From contig JAPEVF010001225.1 of NCBI GenBank assembly GCA_029747585.1, forward strand, positions 1 through 12,190: a stretch of DNA of 12,190 nt, written 5' to 3'. The translations under genes were made by a program, and so were the position numbers. This stretch comes from Pleurotus djamor (lineage: Eukaryota; Basidiomycota; Agaricomycetes; Agaricales; Pleurotaceae). Shown piece after piece: positions 1 through 7,883 of the stretch; position 1 is the stretch's first letter, and every line of letters begins with the position of its first letter. The notes beneath the pieces were generated by a model. It was not told where the DNA came from and searched no databases. It saw nothing but the letters and a program-made list of their open reading frames with translations.

Positions 1-642
1 ACAACTGGATACTCCTGAGGCTTTGGCCCATGGGTTCAAGGATTGGATTGCATCGTACCACCCTTCTCCTCCACCGAACTGGGACGGTTCCATTGAACAT
101 CTTCGGGCCGAGATCAAATCTACAGACGAGATGATTTCGTGGTCTGATGCCGAACTGACGAACATTTATTCTCCCGAAGCGGCTTTCGTCGTAGACGCCC
201 CGCTGTAAGCTCTTTGATGTCTGGCCTAATCACTCTCGTGACGTTTCTATCAATAGGCTGAGCCCTGAAATGGGACCGTTTGCGAAAGAGATCGCTAGAC
301 GCTGCCTGTACGATGAATCACTGAGTCAGACCTTGTTTCCTGATGTCCATGTCACGCACATTGCGTGCAATCGGTCGATCTGGAATTGTGTCTGGACTTC
401 GTTTGAATTGAAGAGGATGTATACAGAGAAATTGAACCGTGGGGAACGAGTGCGTCCGACTCGCTTCTTCAAGGTTGAGCAGGCAAACCATTTCGTGCGT
501 CTAAGTTCTCCCTGCGCGTGTACACACCTTTGATTTGGCGCTCATTTCGTTCTCGCAGTTCCATCAAGCCGATCCTCGAGGCTTCCTCAGTACAATAAAA
601 GAGGGTCTCCATCTTTCTGAGCCGTTGAGTCTTTCTGTATGA
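1..642 (+). CDS. alpha/beta hydrolase copy A, 3' part only (runs off left edge)
   Basis: This is the C-terminal half of an alpha/beta hydrolase, with exons at <1..204, 257..494 and 559..642 and introns of 52 and 64 nt (phases 2 and 0). It encodes about 174 visible residues ending at TGA 640-642. The segment holds the end of the cap region (a W-I-A-S-Y block followed by a proline-rich stretch and N-W-D-G), the C-x-R-S-x-W motif, and the A-N-H-F motif whose His is the likely catalytic base. The last exon carries the usual F-H-x-x-D-P helix start. The front half, with the oxyanion motif and nucleophile serine, lies outside the window. Exon borders match those of exons 3 to 5 in the downstream complete copies, which is the main support for the splice model. 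Its cap sequence is closest to the neighbouring copy B. No defect is visible in this part. The substrate is unknown. Confidence 0.85.
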
Positions 643-992
643 ATATCGGAAGCGAGGTTATGTATCGAGAGGTCGTTCAACGTTCAGACGGGAATTAATC
701 CCTCTCCGACCCTTAGATACTTGAACCTTTGTTGTATGTAATTGGTATGTCACACTCTCACCCTTTCTCCCCGGTCGTCGCGTCGACTCGACTCCACTGA
801 ACATCCTTGTATTTTCCCCGCGTATCGACAATGGCGGATCCTCCAAACTGAGCCTGCGCGTCCTTGAAAAAGTGTTGGATTGACCCAAATCAGAACATAC
901 AGAGCGTTGGCATCCCGAGCGCGGAATCCGCCAAGCACCTTAGGTTTCCTATATAAAGCCCCCCAGGACCTACGCAGTAAGGTTTGGCTTCA
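643..992. other. intergenic spacer between hydrolase copies A and B
   Basis: These 350 bp hold the 3' end of copy A and the promoter of copy B. I see no supported gene here. The reading frames on the minus strand (658-938) show no recognisable domain and no splice-consistent continuation. The only clear site is a TATA-like box near the right end. Confidence 0.6.
950..957 (+). promoter_or_regulatory. TATA-like box upstream of hydrolase copy B
   Basis: TATATAAA lies 43 bp upstream of the ATG at 993. If it is used at the usual spacing of about 30 bp to the transcription start, the 5' leader would be only some 10 to 15 nt long. The other hydrolase copies lack an equally good match at this place. 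Confidence 0.5.
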
Positions 993-2318
993 ATGACTAT
1001 GCCCTTTCTTTCCAAGACCTTGTTACTCCCCGACGGGACGAGTATATTCTTCACCGATACCGGTCCTCATCCTGACCAACCTGACTACATCACGGTCGTC
1101 ATCGCTCACGGTGCTGGCTTCAACGGACGTGGGTTTCACTAAAGCTTTTGCTCAGCCATGCTGATGCTAGATCTAATCAGTCACCATTCTGGCTTTTAGG
1201 CGGATTCGACGCGCTCCATGACCTTGCTCATCGTCATGGCTTGCGACTTGTCATTATTAATCGCAGGCACTACCCGGGATCATCCCCATACACTCCCGAG
1301 GAACTCACAGAGATGGCCGATGGCGAGAAGGCTTTCGCACGGTTGGCATCAAATATTGCCATGTTCTTAGTAACGTTCATTGAGGCGAACCACATTCCTC
1401 CTGTTAAAGACAATCGTGGAGGGCTGGCAGTTCTTGGGTGGTCTATCGGGTGTGTAACGGCATTGTCTTTATTAGGAACTCCAAAAACCATGCTCGCCGG
1501 AAATGACCATTCAACTCTTCTCCCTTACCTGAGGGATGTAATTCTTTACGGTGAGTACTATCTTCTCAGTCTTTCTGTGACTGATATAAGCGGGCCTGGA
1601 CAGATCCTCCTCCAACCCCATTTGGCTACGATACATCTACTTTCCCTCCTGATGCGTATTCGCCGTTCAAGGACCCGGAGTTGGCTTCGCCTGATGCGAA
1701 GGCTAAGGCCTTTATGACTTGGATCGCGTCATACTATGATCCCCCACCTCCGGATTGGAATGGCTCTGCTACTGATCTTCCTTCAAGCAAGGTTAAGGCT
1801 ACGGACACACGCGTGACTTGGACTGATGACCAACTCAAGGCCATGTATAGTCCTGAAGCTGCGGTCAGTGATTTGGCATTGTAAGTCCGTAACCATTTCG
1901 TAGATGGCTTGCTTAATTAGCATAAATAGAGCACTTCCCTCGACGGAGCCTTTCGCCAGAGAAGCTGCGCGTCTCGCCCTCTATGACGAAGCTACAACTC
2001 GAGCACTGTTCCCTGACGTCCGTGTCTCAGTAATTGTATGTCAAAGGTCCATGTGTGGCTGTGTGTGGACTTCGCACAAAACCAAGCGTCTTCATGAGGA
2101 GAAAATTCGCTGTGGAGAGCCAGTCAGAACGTCTTTCTTCTTGATAAAAGAACATGCCAATCACTTCGTGAGTTGCCCTCCCTTATTGGTCGCGATACGG
2201 GCTCTTATATTGTATATCTTTCATTTTTGCATTCCAGTTTCACTATGCTGACCCACTCGGCTTTATCGCAGCGATAGTCGAAGCAATTCACTCACAAGAG
2301 CCTTTGACTGGTGCCTAG
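993..2318 (+). CDS. alpha/beta hydrolase copy B, complete, 5 exons
   Basis: Predicted serine hydrolase of the alpha/beta-hydrolase fold, 360 residues. Exons are 993..1128, 1200..1550, 1604..1880, 1930..2167 and 2238..2318, with introns of 71, 53, 49 and 70 nt in phases 1, 1, 2 and 0. The first in-frame ATG is at 993; a second Met follows two codons later. Oxyanion motif H-G-A-G-F-N sits near residue 40, N-R-R-H-Y-P-G-S follows the next strand, and G-W-S-I-G places the nucleophile at Ser127. Asp163, whose codon is split by intron 2, ends the strand after the nucleophile helix and is a candidate catalytic acid. A roughly 90-residue cap follows. C-Q-R-S replaces the usual acid-bearing turn, and A-N-H-F gives His333 as the base. 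No signal peptide or membrane segment is seen, so it is probably cytosolic. All splice sites are GT-AG and the frame is intact. Substrate unknown; esterase, lipase or epoxide-hydrolase chemistry are all possible. Confidence 0.9.
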
Positions 2319-2695
2319 TTACCGTACTTTTACAGCAACTTACTTACACCGTCATCGTATCGTCCCCTATATCTCCTGCATACCACGTGATCGTGTCCGA
2401 TTGAACGCGCGTCTCGAGTCTCGACTCTCTGTGTCACACGAGTCACGGGCTGTCGTTTTGGTCGTTAAACGTTAACCGTCCAACTCGTCCAACGAGTTCA
2501 GACGCGCTTCAAAACTCAATTTAACTAGGATCATCTCTACCCACAAGCTAGGCATTCGACCACACACAATGGCTTTCCTGGCGGTCTTAAACTGGCTCAA
2601 GTGACCGGTGAAATGGGCTGAGAAAACGTCCCTCATTTCGTGCGAGACTGCGAATCTCTTTCTCATGCGCCACTGCTCTTTTGCTCACAACGGTC
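2319..2695. other. intergenic spacer between hydrolase copies B and C
   Basis: These 377 bp presumably contain the terminator of copy B and the promoter of copy C. No convincing gene is seen. A minus-strand frame at 2472-2666 has no recognisable features. A short + strand reading frame starts at the ATG at 2570 and runs 11 codons to a stop; it could be an upstream ORF if the leader of copy C begins that early. A CG-rich patch with repeated GAGTC/CGAGT words lies around 2405-2450, without a clear repeat unit. Confidence 0.5.
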
Positions 2696-3963
2696 ATGTT
2701 CTCCACCGAAGTGGCTAAGCTCGATGACGGGGTAGTGATTTCCTACACAGACAGTGGTCCGCCTTCTGATTCTGCAGAGTACACGACCTTAGTAATGATC
2801 CATGGCAGTGGTTTCAATGGCCGTATGTGGTTTGCCCAACCTGAACTTTCTTGGTTTTCTCATTTGATAGCTCAGACGGCTTCGAAGCCATTCACAGTCA
2901 TGCGCGAAACCACAATCTGCGCACTGTATGCATCAACCGGAGACAGTATCCTGGCTCGACGGAGTATACGGCCGCCGAAATCGCTGCAATGGAAGCTGAT
3001 CCTCAGGTTGTGCTGGATCTACTCGCAACATGCCTTGCCCAGTTTCTCGTCGTCTTCATCGAAGAGAAGCGTATTCCTCGTGTCAGCGACCACAGCACAG
3101 GAGGAATTGCTATAACCGGCTGGTCTAGGGGCTGTTCAATGATAGTCTCTCTCTTCTCTNGANCCCCGCCCGGCTACCCAAGGGAGCGTATGCCAAGTTG
3201 GAACCATACATAAAGCACATCATCTTCTATGGTGAGCATCAGCACCTTCTCAGATTCCAAACGACCCTTGCTTACTGATGTGGGACAGATGCGAGCGTCA
3301 TCTTCGGCCTTGGTCCTACACTTGGACAGAAGAAAGCATACCTGCCATGGACCGACACTACTCTGGTGACGGGATCAGAAATGACGGACGTGTTCAAATC
3401 CTGGGTGAGCTCCTACTCTGAGCCGCCACCTCCAGGATGGGATGGGAATCCGGATACCTTGCCTTCTTCTCATATCAAACGCAGCGACCGCACGTCTCTG
3501 GACAGCTGGACCGATGAAGATTTGCGCCGCTTCTACAATCCCGAGGCCGTCATGATAGCAGACCCGCCTATGTACGTGTATATCAATTTATGTTGTGATA
3601 CCACCTTCCTGACGAAGCTGCAGTCGTGATCCACGCGTCATGCAGCAGGCTACTCACAACTGCCTGTACAACGGGGAGTTATCCAAAACTTTCTTTCCCC
3701 GTGTTCAAGTCAGCTACATAAGCTGCCGTAGGTCTATGTGGCTATGCGTATGGGCAGCATTCGAAGCTGAGAGGTTATACATCCGCCACAAGGAAGAGGG
3801 ACGACCAATGAAATTCGTCAACCTCCCGCAAGCGAATCATTTCGTAAGTGATCACTCTTGCGTGGTTCATTCCTTCTGATCAAACCAACAGTTTCACTCG
3901 GACGACCCCGCTGCGTTCCTCGCACTTATCGCAGATATCAATAGCTGTCTGAGGTTGGCCTGA
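2696..3963 (+). CDS. alpha/beta hydrolase copy C, complete except for an N-associated frame break
   Basis: Five-exon hydrolase: 2696..2822, 2876..3231, 3289..3571, 3624..3843, 3892..3963; introns of 53, 57, 52 and 48 nt with the family phases 1, 1, 2, 0. Motifs in order are H-G-S-G-F-N, N-R-R-Q-Y-P-G-S, G-W-S-R-G (Ser126), an intron-split Asp after F-Y, the cap with W-V-S-S-Y, C-R-R-S-M-W, and A-N-H-F. The summed exon length is one base short of a multiple of three. The frame before N3160/N3163 and the frame after about 3170 differ by exactly one missing base, and the downstream frame resumes the family pattern ending at H-I-I-F-Y. The break is therefore more likely a consensus error than a real mutation. 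With one base added the protein would be about 352 residues. The segment between exons 3 and 4 is about three residues shorter than in copies A and B. Substrate unknown. Confidence 0.82.
3160..3163. other. ambiguous bases (N at 3160 and 3163) at a frame break
   Basis: Two single N positions fall in exon 2 of hydrolase copy C, just after the nucleophile helix. The correct reading frame changes across this spot. Together they point to a local consensus or assembly problem, with one base missing or two extra. Confidence 0.8.
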
Positions 3964-4166
3964 GGGTGAACCTGAGCTTGCAACTGTGAAACCTCCGTAT
4001 CAGTGTGTGGACCCGTGTAGAGTATGGTAGCTTTGTTGTATGTACGGCATAGTCGGTGGGAGGAAAATGAAAATATTCGATTTTTTCGTACCCATTTTGA
4101 ACCATTTACGGAAAAGGAAACTCATTCCCAACCTATCCAAATTAGGAAGGAGTCTAACCCTTGTTG

Positions 4167-4177
4167 AACCTCAGGTT
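4167..4177. promoter_or_regulatory. AACC-TCA-GGTT palindrome, copy 1
   Basis: AACCTCAGGTT is an inverted repeat with 5-base arms around one central base, about 200 bp upstream of the kinase ATG. It is the first of three AACC-N3-GGTT sites and could bind a dimeric regulator. This role is inferred from symmetry and repetition only. Confidence 0.4.
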
Positions 4178-4217
4178 ATCGCACTTTTAACCACAGGCCC
4201 TTCCTCCAAGTTATGTA

Positions 4218-4230
4218 TAACCTACGGTTA
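4218..4230. promoter_or_regulatory. TAACC-TAC-GGTTA palindrome, copy 2
   Basis: TAACCTACGGTTA has 5-base arms (TAACC and GGTTA) around three bases. Its start-to-start distance from the first site's AACC is 52 bp. Same inferred role as copy 1. Confidence 0.4.
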
Positions 4231-4292
4231 GCCGTGCCCAAGCAGTTATTAGGTTAAAGCCTATCAACCGTCGATTGTGCGCCCGCCCGGAC

Positions 4293-4303
4293 AACCCGCG
4301 GTT
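4293..4303. promoter_or_regulatory. AACC-CGC-GGTT palindrome, copy 3
   Basis: AACCCGCGGTT is the third AACC-N3-GGTT site, 74 bp after the second and about 70 bp before the kinase ATG. The three sites share only the outer AACC and GGTT halves, with different centres, as expected for half-site recognition by a dimer. Confidence 0.4.
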
Positions 4304-4375
4304 AATAGGATCCGCTAGCTGTGTTGTACTTCAACTTTCCCCGTTCTGCTTGCCCATTTCCGTACACTCGACTTC

Positions 4376-5674
4376 ATGGACTCCTCTGCTCCAGATAGTG
4401 ATCCCAAAACCCGTGAGTTCACCTCCAGACTTNCTCTATCACTTTCTGATGAGATTGTCTCGCAAACAAAGTGGTGGTNCTCCTATTCGGTGTAAAACTC
4501 GTTCGCGTTCAGATTACTGGACATTGTCTCTTTCAGGATATAGTGGCCAGAATACAATCGTCCGACGAGTACGACTTGCCTGCCGAACTGAAGACCCTCA
4601 TGAGGAAGTACAAGCCCAGAAACTACCGCTATTTTACGCCCCGCCAATTGTTTCGCATAGACGACATTAATCGCGTTCCAGAGCCACAGGAATTAAACGA
4701 TATGCTTACTTTGGACGGAGAACGGTGGGAAACGTTACGTCTTTATGATTACGCTCAACACGCAAACCCTCTTGATGGCTCGTCTCTCAATGTGGCCGTT
4801 GAGGAGCCCCTACCCCTCGACCAGGTGTCCAACTATGGTGACGCCCGATTTGGTTCCCGAGAAGTTATCATATTCTTGAATAAACATGATATTGATGTGT
4901 TTCCTGTGCGGCGTGAGGTGAGTTTTGTCGTTTCATGACTATGATCGGTATTGACATGAAAAGACCCCCATTTGTTCAGGCCGGATGGGCGAAAGATCTC
5001 AACGTGTATGGTGCAAATTGGTGCACGAACCGGAGCTGAACACCTTCAAAGCTCTCCAAAGCTTCAACTGCGACTCACACCACATTGCCACCCTTGTCAT
5101 CGAACCGTTCTTGCTTTCACCAGACCAATATCTCATCACCATGCTGGATTACGGGGCCGATCTCTTCTTAACTTCGGTACATCCTTCGTGGGCTCGCGCG
5201 CGACTTTGTGGAGGGGCTATACACAATATAGCTGTTCAGCTTTGTGAAGCCATTGCTTTCCTCCATTCCCACCATTTTTTCCACCTCGACATCAAACCCG
5301 AGAATGTCGCTTTTGACCACACAACTTCCCGTTTGACGATCCTTGACCTTGGTTGGACGATGCACGGCGCTTTCAAGAAGCCTAGCGTACGCGCTGCCGT
5401 CGGTACCCATCGCTACGCACCACCCGAAGTGTGTGCATGGTATGTATGGGAAGAGTTGGATGAAAATGATCCGACCCCTTCGCCTCCCTCATTCGACCCT
5501 CGTAAAGCAGATGTATGGGGAATCGGGAATCTCATTGGTATTCTACTCGAATCAGACGTCCAGCAAGTGGACCACTATGAAGAACTCGTTGACTTCAGCC
5601 AATGGTTGGCGCAGCGTGAACCGAAGGACAGGCCAAGCGCTGAAGAGGCGCTAGAAAGTCTTAGTGCGTGGTAG
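4376..5674 (+). CDS. protein kinase-domain protein, 3 exons
   Basis: Predicted Ser/Thr-type protein kinase. Exons are 4376..4489, 4537..about 4917, and about 4964..5674, ending at TAG 5672-5674. Intron 1 is 47 nt. Intron 2 is ambiguous: GTGAGT at 4918 with AG at 4963 gives 401 residues; GTGAGG at 4913 with TTCAG ending at 4979 gives 394. On the 401-residue numbering, W-C-K near Lys183 is the likely ATP-binding lysine, H-L-D-I-K-P-E-N (Asp274) is the catalytic loop, D-L-G (Asp293) stands for DFG, A-P-P-E near 317-320 stands for APE, D-V-W-G-I-G is the helix-F motif, and R-P-S-A-E-E-A-L closes the domain. The key Lys, both Asp and Asn are kept, so it may be active, although HLD, DLG and the loose glycine loop are atypical. 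The first 160 or so residues match no domain I recognise. Two N positions (4433, 4479) leave two residues undefined without breaking the frame. It sits inside the hydrolase array. Confidence 0.83.
4433..4479. other. ambiguous bases (N at 4433 and 4479) in kinase exon 1
   Basis: Two single N positions lie in the first exon of the kinase gene. Both fall within codons and the frame continues normally through them, so only residues 20 and 35 are undefined. Confidence 0.85.
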
Positions 5675-5695
5675 GCCTCCGAGCCCCCGAGCAGA

Positions 5696-6169
5696 AGTGA
5701 CCGTACGTCTCTGGACAGTTGGACTGATGAAGACTTGCGCCGCTTTTATAACCCTGAGTCTATCATGATAGCAAAGCCACCTATGTGCGTGTATACCAAC
5801 CTACGCCTCGATTCCCTATTCCTGATCAAGCTGCAGTCGTGATCCTTGTGTCTTGCAGCAGGCTACTCACAATTGCCTGTACAACGGAAAGTTGTCCGAA
5901 ACCTTCTTGCCCCATGTTCAGGCCAGCTATATAAGCTGTCGTAGGTCTGCGTGGCTATGCGTATGGACAGCGTTCGAAGCTGACAGGATATACATTTGTC
6001 ACAGAGAAGAGGGACGACCAATCAAATTCATCAACCTCCGCGAGCGAATCACTTTGTAAGCGATCACTCTTGCGCGATGGACATTTTCTTATCAAACCAA
6101 CAGTTTCACTCTGATGACCCCGGCTGGGTTCCTCGTTCCTATCGCAGATATCATAGCGCCTCGAGATGG
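5696..6169 (+). pseudogene. truncated, frameshifted alpha/beta hydrolase relic (C')
   Basis: This matches the 3' part of hydrolase copy C from about position 3483 onward: end of exon 3 (5696..5784), intron of 52 nt (same length as in C), exon 4 (5837..6055), intron of 48 nt (same length as in C), and a decayed exon 5 (from 6104). Exons 1, 2 and most of 3, including the nucleophile serine and oxyanion motif, are absent. One C is missing near 6038 compared with copy C, which shifts the frame just before A-N-H-F and leads to a stop at the intron border. Exon 5 has a one-base gain and a one-base loss relative to C. Before these breaks the frame is clean, and most differences from C are silent. 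It probably lies in the kinase 3' UTR and cannot make an active hydrolase. Confidence 0.85.
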
Positions 6170-6300
6170 AGTTATGTAGCTACATTCAGGCACCTTGCCG
6201 CCGGTTTTGATTTTGATTCCGCGTCCACATGTCACACGGTTAGGGTGTTTATAGCTATTGTCAAGGCGAATCATCAGGAATTATTTTGCTTCCCCGCCCC
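6170..6300. other. spacer between the relic and hydrolase copy E
   Basis: These 131 bp hold the decayed end of the relic and the promoter of copy E. TTTATAG near 6248 is a weak TATA candidate 53 bp before the ATG. A pyrimidine-rich run immediately precedes the start codon. No gene is seen. Confidence 0.4.
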
Positions 6301-7585
6301 ATGTCTTTTACATCAACGACGCTCAGTCTACCCGATGGCAACGATATTTTCTACACCGACAGTGGGCCCGTTCCAAACTCGTCAGACTATACGACAGTTA
6401 TCATTGTGCATGGCAGTGGTTTCAACTCACGTATGTACTAGTGCCCAGAATATAGTTTCAGTCATTCCACTAACTCTGCGCGCTTCACAGATAGCTTCGA
6501 GAGGGTACATGAATTTTCAGCAAGTCGCAATTGCCGCACGGTGGCCCTGAACCGCAGAGATTATGGCGGTTCAACGGCTTATTCGGACGCAGAACTTGAC
6601 GATCTCAAAAATGGTCGACCCGCATTCCTCCATGCCGCAGCCATTAAGATGGCGCACTTCGTTGCCTGTTTTGTGCAAGAAAATGACCTCCCACTTCCTG
6701 ATCAAACCCGAGCTACTGGTGGCGTGGTCGTGGTCGGATGGTCTTCGGGCGCGCTTCCAAGTATGCTGTGGTTGGAAGGCTCCAGTGGGATACCTCCGAT
6801 GACATGCAAAGTCCTTCATCAATATGTAACGCGCCTCATCTTATATGGTGAGTTTCACTCTTGTACCTCTTGTGGCGTGCTGATTTACTGGCTCTTCTCA
6901 GATCCCCCCTACTTCGCTCTCGGTCTCTACCTTCCCAAACACTCAGCGACATACGATCCTTGGCGTGACCCTGACTGCAAGACCCCAGAGGAGCTGGTTA
7001 TCAACTTCAAACATTGGGTTAGCTCTTACTACGAGATTCCAAAGAATTGGGCCGGAGACCTGAGTGAGTTGGATTTTCGCAAGCGAACGGAGCGTGCCAC
7101 TGTCAATCAATGGACCGAGGACGAACACCAACGCTATTTCGACACCGTTGCGACTCTGCGATCGGAGATGCATATGTCAGTTTGTGCTGTTTTCGTAAGG
7201 TCAATCTACTAATATGTTTCTCAGCTGGACTCCACCGATGCTACCTCAAATCAAGAGTTTCGTCACGCGGTGTCTCTACGATGAGAAAATGGCCAAGGAA
7301 CACCTTCCGAACATCGACATCGTTTACATATCCTGCTTGAAGTCTTGTTGGCATACGGTTTGGGCTACACATGAAGCTCAGCGAATCTACCGAGAATACG
7401 AAGCCGATGGTATTAAAGTGCGACCCATGTACTTCATAACCCTTGAAGAAGCAAATCACTTTGTGAGCATCGAGATAGCCTCCTCCATGCTTGAATTGTT
7501 TTTCCGATTTCCTTCACAGGTTCATTATGATAATCCTGAATTGTTCTTGGACGCGGTCAGAGGTAGTTTTTCGGCAGGAACCTAA
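6301..7585 (+). CDS. alpha/beta hydrolase copy E, complete, 5 exons
   Basis: Predicted alpha/beta hydrolase of 354 residues. Exons are 6301..6430, 6491..6847, 6902..7175, 7225..7462 and 7520..7585, with introns of 60, 54, 49 and 57 nt in the family phases 1, 1, 2, 0. The start ATG aligns with those of the other copies and begins M-S-F-T followed by a conserved L-P-D-G-N-D. Motifs are H-G-S-G-F-N, N-R-R-D-Y-G-G-S, G-W-S-S-G (Ser128), an intron-split Asp163 followed by P-P-Y, cap W-V-S-S-Y-Y, C-L-K-S-C-W, and A-N-H-F (His332). A good branch-point match, CTACTAAT, lies inside intron 3 near 7206. Introns 2 and 4 are multiples of three without in-frame stops, so their retention would add 18 or 19 residues rather than truncate. 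The cap is shorter than in A and B and is closest to copy F. No signal peptide is seen; substrate unknown. Confidence 0.92.
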
Positions 7586-7883
7586 CCGACGTGACCAACC
7601 TCCCTAGGACTGAAAACTTTATTCCTGTGGATCGAGGAACTGTAGAGCTCTGTAAAATTGAGCGCCGGACGTGGGCTTGATACCGCTGTTTTCGCATTGG
7701 TTCTCACGAGTGTGAAATACACACTATTTTTAACAGTGTCGTCGTCGTCTGAAAGATGCTCTCGTTGTGGTTCACTTACCCTGATCGTGTCAATGTGAAC
7801 AGGGCGACTCTGTAGGTGAGCTTCGTCTTCCAGGTTGGTTTTCAACGGTCACTTACACACTCCCAGCTCCCTTTTCTTACGCT
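7586..7883. other. intergenic spacer between hydrolase copies E and F
   Basis: These 298 bp contain no supported gene. A minus-strand frame covering most of it (7582-7845) has no recognisable domain. A pyrimidine-rich tract of about 20 bp lies just before the start codon of copy F. Confidence 0.5.

Larger units (their letters stand above)
3964..4375. other. upstream region of the kinase gene
   Basis: These 412 bp separate hydrolase copy C from the kinase. Short + strand frames here look like chance. The stretch 4100-4303 is unusual: it contains twelve AACC or GGTT words, three of them arranged as AACC-N3-GGTT palindromes. A run of six T lies near 4081-4086. It is the likely promoter and leader of the kinase. 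I see no TATA box as clear as the one at 950. Confidence 0.55.

Noticed and set aside
658..938. Overlapping minus-strand reading frames in the spacer between copies A and B
   Set aside because: No recognisable domain and no splice-consistent extension, and they lie over the expected promoter of copy B.
2472..2666. Minus-strand frame of 64 codons upstream of copy C
   Set aside because: Short, no known motif, and located in the probable promoter. Nothing supports translation.
4040..4231. Plus-strand frame of 63 codons in the kinase upstream region
   Set aside because: Low-complexity, no motif, no homology to the array, and it runs through the palindrome cluster.
4100..4303. Interstitial telomere repeat (TTAGGG-type)
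   Set aside because: CTAACCC and TTAGG words occur, but they are scattered in both orientations without a six-base tandem phase.
3483..5696. Simple tandem duplication of a unit containing the 3' end of copy C plus the kinase
   Set aside because: That event would leave a second kinase copy after the relic; the sequence after 6169 leads directly to hydrolase copy E.
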